Below are positions 57,266 to 64,000 of a DNA stretch of 64,000 nucleotides, piece by piece. Origin of the DNA: Verrucomicrobiota bacterium (GTDB lineage: Bacteria; Verrucomicrobiota; Verrucomicrobiia; Chthoniobacterales; UBA10450); contig QHOS01000020.1 of NCBI GenBank assembly GCA_003219415.1, positions 1-64,000 of the forward strand. The letters are read 5' to 3'. Every line of letters begins with the position of its first letter. Positions within the stretch are counted from its first letter, which is position 1. Position numbers and translations under genes: made by a program. A model generated the notes under the pieces. The model made no database searches and was not told the DNA's origin. It saw only the letters and a list, made by a program, of their open reading frames with translations.

Positions 57266-58750
57266 ATGAACACGAATCAATGTGATATTGGAATAATCGG
57301 CCTGGCAGTGATGGGGGAGAACCTCGCTCTGAACCTGGAATCGAAGGGTTTTTCTGTTGCGGTGTTCAATCGCACCACCGAGGTCACGGAAAAATTCGCT
57401 GCTGGACGCGCCAAGGGAAAAAACATTCAGCCCACGCGCACAATGGAGGAGTTTGTTGCTGCGCTTAAAAAACCGCGCATCGCGATGATGATGATCAAGG
57501 CCGGCAAGCCGGTGGACATTGTTGTCGGTGAAATCGCGCTGTTACTCGAGCGAGGCGACGTGCTGATCGACGGGGGAAACTCTCTTTTCACCGACACGCA
57601 ACGGCGCGGCAAAGAGCTAGAGGAGACGGGAATTCATTTTGTGGGTATGGGCGTTTCGGGAGGCGAAGAAGGTGCCCTCAAAGGGCCTTCGCTTATGCCC
57701 GGCGGTTCTCGCGAATCCTGGGAGATCATCGCCCCGATTTTTCGCAAGATCGCTGCCCAGGTAGATGGCGAGCCGTGTTGCCGTTACATGGGACCGGACG
57801 GCGCCGGGCACTATGTGAAGATGGTCCACAATGGCATCGAGTACGGCGACATTCAGTTGATCTGCGAAGCTTATGCAATCCTTAAAGATATTCTGGAGAT
57901 GCAGGCTCCGGAGCTTGCCGACGTCTTTGCAGAATGGAACAAAGGCGAGCTCGACAGCTATCTGATTCAAATCACCTCAGAAATTTTTCGAAAGATCGAT
58001 CCTGACACCGGGAGACCCCTGGTCGATATGATTCTCGATAAAGCCGGACAAAAGGGAACGGGCATCTGGACACTCCAATCTGCCATCAGGCAATCTGTCG
58101 TCATTTCGACAATTAACGCTGCCGTTGAAGCGCGTGTTATTTCTTCGCGAAAAGAAGAACGGGAGGCCGCCTCGAAGATTCTGCCACAACCGAGAGCTCG
58201 AAAGTTTACCGGTAATCGAACGCGATTCGTCGATGCAATACGCGACGCGCTTTACGCATCGAAAATTGTTTCTTACGCGCAGGGAATGGAGCTTCTGCGT
58301 TCTGGAAGCACGGAATACAAATGGAACCTCAACCTCGGCGATATCGCCACCATCTGGCGGGGCGGCTGCATCATTCGCGCGAAATTTCTCAACCGAATCG
58401 TCGAGGCTTATCAGCGCGATCCTGCGCTCCACAACCTTCTGCTCGATCGTTATTTCACGAGAGCCATCAAAAAGGCGCAGCGCAACTGGCGCGTTGCGGT
58501 AACAACAGCCATTAAACACGGCGTCCCTGTTCCTGCATTTTCCGCATCGCTCGCTTACTTCGACAGTTATCGGTCGGCTTGGTTGCCTGCGAACCTCTTG
58601 CAAGCGCAACGCGATTTCTTCGGTGCGCACACGTACGAACGAATCGATAAGCCCGGCGTTTTTCACACCGAATGGATCGAGTCGGATCAGAAAGCAGCGG
58701 AAAAACCGACCGAACCGAAAACCCCCGAACCGCATCACGCGGGAGAGTGA
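57266..58750 (+). CDS. gnd: 6-phosphogluconate dehydrogenase, decarboxylating (ORF 57233..)
   Basis: IGIIGLAVMGENLALNLESKGF, GMGVSGGEEGALKGPSLMPGG, RRDFFGAHTYERID-like C-terminus. Confidence 0.95.
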   Translation: MNTNQCDIGIIGLAVMGENLALNLESKGFSVAVFNRTTEVTEKFAAGRAKGKNIQPTRTMEEFVAALKKPRIAMMMIKAGKPVDIVVGEIALLLERGDVLIDGGNSLFTDTQRRGKELEETGIHFVGMGVSGGEEGALKGPSLMPGGSRESWEIIAPIFRKIAAQVDGEPCCRYMGPDGAGHYVKMVHNGIEYGDIQLICEAYAILKDILEMQAPELADVFAEWNKGELDSYLIQITSEIFRKIDPDTGRPLVDMILDKAGQKGTGIWTLQSAIRQSVVISTINAAVEARVISSRKEEREAASKILPQPRARKFTGNRTRFVDAIRDALYASKIVSYAQGMELLRSGSTEYKWNLNLGDIATIWRGGCIIRAKFLNRIVEAYQRDPALHNLLLDRYFTRAIKKAQRNWRVAVTTAIKHGVPVPAFSASLAYFDSYRSAWLPANLLQAQRDFFGAHTYERIDKPGVFHTEWIESDQKAAEKPTEPKTPEPHHAGE

Positions 58751-58755
58751 ATTAC

Positions 58756-58812
58756 CGTTAAAGCGTTGAACAGTTGCAGCGTTGAAGCGGCAAACGCTTT
58801 ATCGCTTTAACG
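58756..58812. terminator. hairpin between convergent gnd and dnaE2 (perfect 10-bp arms cgttaaagcg)
   Basis: cgttaaagcg 58756-58765 / cgctttaacg 58803-58812. Confidence 0.55.
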
Positions 58813-58814
58813 AA

Positions 58815-61800
58815 TTAGTGAAAATCGTGCGACTCGCTCCCCACGAGTTCCGCATGGGTAAGCGGTTTGATCTCCCGCGCTTTGATCAAAATCACGTTGT
58901 CCGAATTCTGCACTTCGCCCTCGATGAGCAGAAAGGCTTCTTCAGTGATCACGAGGCGAAAGTGTTCAAACAAGTCAGGATCCACAATTGCATTTGAAAC
59001 ACCGGTCTCGTCTTCCAGGCTGACAAACACAAAGCCCTTCGCCGTACCGGGACGCTGGCGGCAAATCACGTTTCCGGCGATTTGGATGATGGAACCATGT
59101 CGTGCGCGCGGAAGGTCGATTGCGCGCCAAATATTCGGCAAACTTTCGCGCAATAGCTTCATAGGATGCGGGCCGGTGGTAAGATTCATCGTGTCATAAT
59201 CCGCTTTCACGCGCTCGGGTAACGTCATTGGCGGTAGGGGAGCGCGGGCACCCCGCCCGGTACCGCCAGTCCGGCTCGGACTTTCGGCGCCCTCGCCGGA
59301 AAGCTCTCGATGAGTATCACGCGAGGCGCGTGACACAGCGGGCGAGGCGTCCGCGCTCCCTAGCAAATCGTCATGCAATGTTTCTTCCACATCCCACATC
59401 GCCGCACGGCGATGCTCGGCAAAACAATTCAGCGCACCCAACTCCGCTAATGTGCGCAATTCATCTTTTGGGAGCGGGATACGTCGCTTGAAAGCCTCCA
59501 ACGAATCGAATTGTTGTTTTTTTCGTTGCCTAACGAGTTCTTCAGCGTGTTCCTCGCGTAATCCGCTCACGACACAAAATCCCAGGCGCACGGTGTTGTC
59601 ATCGACAACCGTGCAGCGCCATTCGGATTGCGAAACGCAAACCGGCTTGATCTTCAAGCCATGCCGCTGCGCGTCCTTCACAATCGTCGCGGGGTTGTAA
59701 AAACCCATCGGCTGATTGTTCAAAAGGCTCGCGTAAAATTCCGGCGCTCGATGCACTTTTAAATACGCGCTGCCATACGCGAGAATGGCAAAACTAATCG
59801 CGTGCGATTCCGGAAATCCGTAAAGCGCAAACGACGAGATGGACTGAACGATTTTATCGATCTTCTCACTGGTCACACCTTTGCGTTCCATCGCCATGCG
59901 CAATTTTGCGCAGACCTTGTTCATCCGTTCTTCGGAACGATGAAAACTCAGTGCGCGTCGCAGCTCTTCCGCTTCGTCGCCGGAAAAATCGGCCATTACC
60001 ATTGCGATCTTGAGCATTTGCTCCTGGAAAAGCGGAACGCCAAGGGTGCGTTTTAAAACAGGTTCCAGGCGCGGATCAAAATATGTCGGCGGTTCGCGTC
60101 CAGCCCGGCGCGCGAGATACGGATGCACCATATCACCTTGAATCGGTCCTGGCCGGATGATCGCCACTTCGATCACCACATCGTAAAAACATTTCGGTTT
60201 CATCCGCGGTAAGATGGCCATTTGTGCTCGACTCTCGATTTGGAAAACCCCGATCGTGTCGGCGCGCTGCATAATCTCGAACGTCTTCTCGTCATCTTTC
60301 GGGATGTGCGCCAAATCGAGCGGCCGGCCCCGTTCGCGGCATAACTCAAACGCGTCCTGCATCACCGACATCATGCCGAGGCCTAACAAGTCCACCTTCA
60401 CGATGCCCAGGTCTTCGCAATCATCCTTGTCCCATTGCGCCACCACACGACCTGGCATTGAGGCGTTTTCCAGCGGCACAAAGGAACTGAGCTTGTTCTG
60501 GCAGATAATCATGCCACCAGAATGCTGGCCAAGGTGTCGTGGCAATCCATAAATTGCGCGATAGAGCCTGACGAATGCAGGCATGCGCGGATGATTTTTC
60601 GGCAAGCCTGCCTGTTCGATCTGCGATTCGAGTTCGAGCGTGTGCGGGAAATCGCCACTGGCAAACAGATGGGAGAAACGATCGATAATGCTTGGCGAAA
60701 AATTGAGCGCTTTGCCGATCTCGCGTGCCGCACTGCGTCCCCGGTAACTGATCACGTTCGCCGTCATCGCGGCCCCGTGTTTCCCGTAGCGACGATAAAT
60801 TTCCTGGATCACGGCTTCACGCCGGTCGCCGCTGGGAAGATCGAGATCGATATCCGGCCAGCCTTTACGGCTCTCGTTTAGGAATCGTTCGAAGACGAGA
60901 TGATTTTCCACCGGATCGACCGGCGTAATCCCGAGGCAAAAACAAACCGCGCTGTTCGCGGCGCTGCCCCGGCCTTGGACCATGATATTGTGTTCGCGAC
61001 AGAAATTGACGATGTCCCAGACGATCAAAAAATAACCGGGAAACCTGAGCTTGGTAATAAGTGCAAGTTCTTCTTCGAGCTGGTGCTTCACCTTGGTGTT
61101 GATCGCAGCATAACGTTGTTGCGCGCCAAACCAGACGATAGTGCGCAAGAATGAATCCATTGTATGACCCGCTGGCACCGGGTATTCGGGAAATTCGTAC
61201 CCGAGATTTTCGAGCGAAAACATGAGCCGCTCGGCCAGGCGCGCCGTATTTTCAATCGCTTCCGGCAAATCCGCGAAAATTGCTCGTATTTGCCGATCGC
61301 TCTTCAGATAGCGCTCGGCATTTTGGGTCAGCAATTTTCCAGCAGCATCCAAATGCGTGTGCTCTCGAATACAGGTGAAAACATCCAGCACTTCGCGCCC
61401 GTACGGCTTCGCGTATTTCACCCCGTTTGTTGCCAGGAGCGATAATCGGTATCCGCGTGCCAGATCGATCAGTTCGCGATTAGCTCGTTCTTCACCCCGA
61501 ATGAAATGCCGCTGAATTTCAACGAAAACATTTTCGCAGCCAAACGTGTCGATCAAAAATCGGGCGCGATCCGCAGATTTGTAGGGCGTTTGACTCGCTC
61601 GCTCCCGCTCGCTCGATTTTTCAATCTGCCCGTCCATGTCGCTCGCGTCCCCGCGGCTCCATTCTGTGAAACGCCGGGAAGAATTGGCGTCTGACACAGA
61701 CGCCCTACAATTTGCGAACGAGGCGTTGAACAACGCAATAAGTCCTTTCGCAAATTCCGACAGCTCATCCCATCGCACCGCGCATTTTCCTTTCTCACTG

Positions 61801-62093
61801 CGCAGATGCGCCTTGGTCAGCAGTTCGCACAAATGTTTATAGCCGGTGCGATTTTCAACCAACACAGGAAGAACTGCACCGTCTTCCATCAACAATTCGC
61901 AGCCAATGATCGGGCGGACATTATGTTCACGCGCAGCGACGGAAAATCGTTGCGCACCATAAACCCCGTTGCGATCTAGCAACGCCATCGCCGGCATTTC
62001 CAGCTCGGCGGCGACCTCAGCTAATTGCTCTGGGAATGAACCGCCGCGCAAAAAGCTAAATGCGCTGCACGCATGTAACTCGATGTATGGCAT
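58815..62093 (-). CDS. dnaE2: error-prone DNA polymerase III alpha subunit DnaE2, with two in-frame repeat-derived insertions
   Basis: YIELHACSAFSFLRGGSFPEQLAEVAAELEMPAMALLDRNGVYGA; VQGRGSAANSAVCFCLGIT; GWPDIDLDLPSGDRREAVIQ. Confidence 0.95.
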   Translation of the reverse strand: MPYIELHACSAFSFLRGGSFPEQLAEVAAELEMPAMALLDRNGVYGAQRFSVAAREHNVRPIIGCELLMEDGAVLPVLVENRTGYKHLCELLTKAHLRSEKGKCAVRWDELSEFAKGLIALFNASFANCRASVSDANSSRRFTEWSRGDASDMDGQIEKSSERERASQTPYKSADRARFLIDTFGCENVFVEIQRHFIRGEERANRELIDLARGYRLSLLATNGVKYAKPYGREVLDVFTCIREHTHLDAAGKLLTQNAERYLKSDRQIRAIFADLPEAIENTARLAERLMFSLENLGYEFPEYPVPAGHTMDSFLRTIVWFGAQQRYAAINTKVKHQLEEELALITKLRFPGYFLIVWDIVNFCREHNIMVQGRGSAANSAVCFCLGITPVDPVENHLVFERFLNESRKGWPDIDLDLPSGDRREAVIQEIYRRYGKHGAAMTANVISYRGRSAAREIGKALNFSPSIIDRFSHLFASGDFPHTLELESQIEQAGLPKNHPRMPAFVRLYRAIYGLPRHLGQHSGGMIICQNKLSSFVPLENASMPGRVVAQWDKDDCEDLGIVKVDLLGLGMMSVMQDAFELCRERGRPLDLAHIPKDDEKTFEIMQRADTIGVFQIESRAQMAILPRMKPKCFYDVVIEVAIIRPGPIQGDMVHPYLARRAGREPPTYFDPRLEPVLKRTLGVPLFQEQMLKIAMVMADFSGDEAEELRRALSFHRSEERMNKVCAKLRMAMERKGVTSEKIDKIVQSISSFALYGFPESHAISFAILAYGSAYLKVHRAPEFYASLLNNQPMGFYNPATIVKDAQRHGLKIKPVCVSQSEWRCTVVDDNTVRLGFCVVSGLREEHAEELVRQRKKQQFDSLEAFKRRIPLPKDELRTLAELGALNCFAEHRRAAMWDVEETLHDDLLGSADASPAVSRASRDTHRELSGEGAESPSRTGGTGRGARAPLPPMTLPERVKADYDTMNLTTGPHPMKLLRESLPNIWRAIDLPRARHGSIIQIAGNVICRQRPGTAKGFVFVSLEDETGVSNAIVDPDLFEHFRLVITEEAFLLIEGEVQNSDNVILIKAREIKPLTHAELVGSESHDFH
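59235..59362. repeat. inverted-repeat-ended element inside dnaE2
   Basis: taggggagcgcggg ... ccgcgctcccta arms. Confidence 0.7.
61579..61710. repeat. inverted-repeat-ended element inside dnaE2 (132 bp = 44 codons)
   Basis: ttgtagggcgtttg ... cagacgccctacaa arms. Confidence 0.8.
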
Positions 62094-62097
62094 GGCA

Positions 62098-62208
62098 TGT
62101 CATCCTGAGCGCGAGCGAAGGACCTCCCCTACGAAGCATTGATCACGCTGGAAACTGAGAGTGCTCAATTGTCCTTTTGTGAGATCTCTCGCTCCGCTCG
62201 AGATGACA
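62098..62208. repeat. dispersed TGTCATnnCGAGCG inverted repeat, copy 6, filling the imuB-dnaE2 gap
   Basis: tgtcatcctgagcgcgagcgaagga ... gatctctcgctccgctcgagatgaca. Confidence 0.85.
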
Positions 62209-62211
62209 GTT

Positions 62212-63246
62212 TCAGTCATATATCCCATCCAACTTCCAGGTCCCTTGACTTTCATGAGTGAGAACCAGTTCTCCAGCCTCCAGTTGCAAATCCCACTCGG
62301 CGCGGACCCACGATTTTTCATCCCACCAATTTCCGGAAAACAAATACGGGCCGCGTTGATCGACGATTTTGCCACGAACATCTGCACCGCGAACGTGCGA
62401 GGGGCGGTCTTCACCCAACAGGACAGATCCAGATATTGCTGGCCGAAATCTTCGCAGCACTGAGCGCAAAATATGGAGGGGCGAGCTCCTGCGAGCCTCG
62501 GGATATGGTCCCAGCGTCGCAGAGCTCCGTCCTCCATTGCCTGCCGCCGAAGTCAGCGCCCACGAAAACGCCTCTATCCGAAATGCATCTGGCCGATGCG
62601 TTTCTTCCAAAACCGGAGTACCGACACGATCAGCGCCCAGAAGAGCGGTCAAACGAGCAAGTGTTTCTGAGAGCTGATGCGGATTGCGTAATGTAGTTTC
62701 AAATAATCCGAATTGTTCCCTCGCAGGCCTGATCGGCTGTGCGCTCAGCGCGACCCCAACGATCGGATATTCGGATTTAAAATTCTCCAGATGCGTATGC
62801 AGCATCCGGAAGAGAAGATCGACATTGTTGGTCGGCTGCGGAATTTTGAAAATGCGCTCGTAAATTTGTTTATCCGTGAACGTGATGCGCAGGGTCAGTT
62901 CTTTTGCGACGAGATAAATTCCGCTCAACCGGATGGCGAGTTGCTCCAAAAATCGGCGGAGCATGAAGAGAAGTGGCTCGGCCGTTTCAATTTCGTTCTC
63001 AAATTCGAAACTCTCCTCGAATGACTCCGGGGGCCTGATCAGTTTGATTACTCTGCTGGATTGTCCATTTGCCCGCTCCCACATTCGGATTGCTTCCGGT
63101 CCAAGTCGCGCCCCTAGCTGCTGCTTATCCAGCGCCGCGAGCTGACCAATCGTATGAATCCCCCATTTGTGCAGGATTGCTAGAATTTGGCGGATCTCGC
63201 TCTGCCGAGTTTTTGTTGCAGAATTCGACGAATCAGAGCGCTCCAT
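62212..63246 (-). CDS. imuB: ImuB-like protein lacking the N-terminal Y-family polymerase domain
   Basis: thumb-like LHKWGIHTIGQLAALDKQQLGARLG, little-finger region, beta-clamp motif QFGLF (62701-62715), C-terminal RGPYLFSGNWWDEKSWVRAEWDLQLEAG...WKLDGIYD; in-frame stop at 63256-63258. Confidence 0.85.
   Translation of the reverse strand: MERSDSSNSATKTRQSEIRQILAILHKWGIHTIGQLAALDKQQLGARLGPEAIRMWERANGQSSRVIKLIRPPESFEESFEFENEIETAEPLLFMLRRFLEQLAIRLSGIYLVAKELTLRITFTDKQIYERIFKIPQPTNNVDLLFRMLHTHLENFKSEYPIVGVALSAQPIRPAREQFGLFETTLRNPHQLSETLARLTALLGADRVGTPVLEETHRPDAFRIEAFSWALTSAAGNGGRSSATLGPYPEARRSSPLHILRSVLRRFRPAISGSVLLGEDRPSHVRGADVRGKIVDQRGPYLFSGNWWDEKSWVRAEWDLQLEAGELVLTHESQGTWKLDGIYD
62473..62538. 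repeat. hairpin repeat inside imuB (66 bp = 22 codons)
   Basis: atggaggggcgagctcctgcga ... tcgcagagctccgtcctccat arms. Confidence 0.75.
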
Positions 63247-63273
63247 GCGCTCAATTTAAGCTGCTCGTTTATA

Positions 63274-63287
63274 TGTTCAAGAGAACA
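63274..63287. promoter_or_regulatory. LexA-type SOS box TGTTC-N4-GAACA
   Basis: TGTTCAAGAGAACA perfect 5+5 palindrome, 28 bp upstream of the imuB ATG. Confidence 0.75.
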
Positions 63288-63302
63288 TTAAACGAGAACT
63301 TC

Positions 63303-64000
63303 TCAAATGACTTCTACTGGACACTTCGGCAGCGCTTGCAGGAAGGCCCGGCCATAGGGCCTGGTCAGGACGCGACTGTCGAGGATGACAATTATTCCTT
63401 GATCGCTCTTTGTTCGGATCAAACGGCCGACGCCTTGTCGCAGTTTCAGGATCGCTTCGGGCAGCGAATATTCAGTGAACGGATCGCCTCCGCGCTCCTC
63501 GATCAATTCAAGTTTCGCTTCGATCAATGGATGGTCGGGCACGGCAAATGGCAGACGCGTAATAATTACATTCGAGAGCGCCTCGCCGGGAACATCGACG
63601 CCCATCCAAAAACTGTCGGTGCCAAAAAGAACGCTGCCTGGCGTGGTCTTGAATTGATCTAGAAGTTTTCCGCGCGGCGCGCCGCCGCCTTGCACCAACA
63701 GATTGAATTGTTTTTGCGAAAAGAATTGCCCCATTCGCTCGGCCGCCTGCTGCATGCCCCGGTGATTTGTAAAAAGCACGAACGCGCGGCCATCGGTCTT
63801 CTCGACAAAATGCGCGATCCAATGTTCCAGCGCTTCCCCGTAGCCAGCCTCCCGTGGATCGGGCATTTTCTTCACGATGAATATCCTCATCTGTTTCTGG
63901 AAATTGAACGGACTGCCGAGCAGCGCCGGCTCAACTTCATCTGCGCCGATGCGACGACGAAAATAAGCGAGGTCAGAGCGACCGACCGAGAGCGTGGCGC
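63303..64000 (-). CDS. DinG-like ATP-dependent DNA helicase, C-terminal part (5' end outside window)
   Basis: frame open to window edge (ATLSVGRSDLAYFRRRIGADEVEPALLGSPFNFQKQMRIF...); LFTNHRGMQQAAERM, SVLFGTDSFWMGVDVPGEALSNVIITRLPF, RQGVGRLIRTKSDQGIIVILD. Confidence 0.9.
   Translation of the reverse strand, partial: ATLSVGRSDLAYFRRRIGADEVEPALLGSPFNFQKQMRIFIVKKMPDPREAGYGEALEHWIAHFVEKTDGRAFVLFTNHRGMQQAAERMGQFFSQKQFNLLVQGGGAPRGKLLDQFKTTPGSVLFGTDSFWMGVDVPGEALSNVIITRLPFAVPDHPLIEAKLELIEERGGDPFTEYSLPEAILKLRQGVGRLIRTKSDQGIIVILDSRVLTRPYGRAFLQALPKCPVEVI

Noticed and set aside
1-64000. CRISPR array, cas genes, restriction-modification or other defence systems
   Set aside because: No regularly spaced direct repeats with unique spacers and no recognisable Cas/RM/toxin-antitoxin proteins among the ORFs.

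Overview
The window is a bacterial chromosome segment whose gene content suggests Verrucomicrobia (soil Chthoniobacterales-like; inferred, not tested). It is densely coding, with about 55 supported genes and one tRNA. The backbone is a complete dcw cell-wall/division cluster on the minus strand: mraZ-rsmH-ftsL-ftsI-murE-murF-mraY-murD-LysM-ftsW-murG-murC/murB fusion-ddl-ftsQ-ftsA-ftsZ (about 46.5 kb down to 27.2 kb). Around it lie metabolic, repair and envelope genes: SBP56/methanethiol oxidase, sulfatase, UDG, DnaJ, RpiB, UbiA, RarA, ComEC, TrmB, MsrA, BCAT, family-B DNA polymerase, ExbB/ExbD/TonB-like, GuaB3-like, FabF, PgsA, MoaE and Gnd. An accessory patch (about 52.0-56.1 kb) follows tRNA-Gly. 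At the right end is an SOS-mutagenesis locus (DinG-like helicase, truncated imuB, dnaE2). The most interesting signals are: (1) the imuB-dnaE2 locus, where ImuB lacks its N-terminal polymerase domain, a TGTTC-N4-GAACA LexA-type box sits directly upstream, and three different palindrome-ended repeats lie in frame inside imuB and dnaE2; (2) a family-B polymerase with degenerate proofreading-exonuclease motifs; (3) a 10-bp-periodic MraZ-box array overlapping a sigma70-like promoter ahead of mraZ; (4) an FHA-TM-YARHG protein and a VPDGG-CTERM protein in the accessory patch; and (5) a family of dispersed TGTCATnnCGAGCG inverted repeats in intergenic gaps. No database searches were run. Product calls come from reading motifs in the translations.
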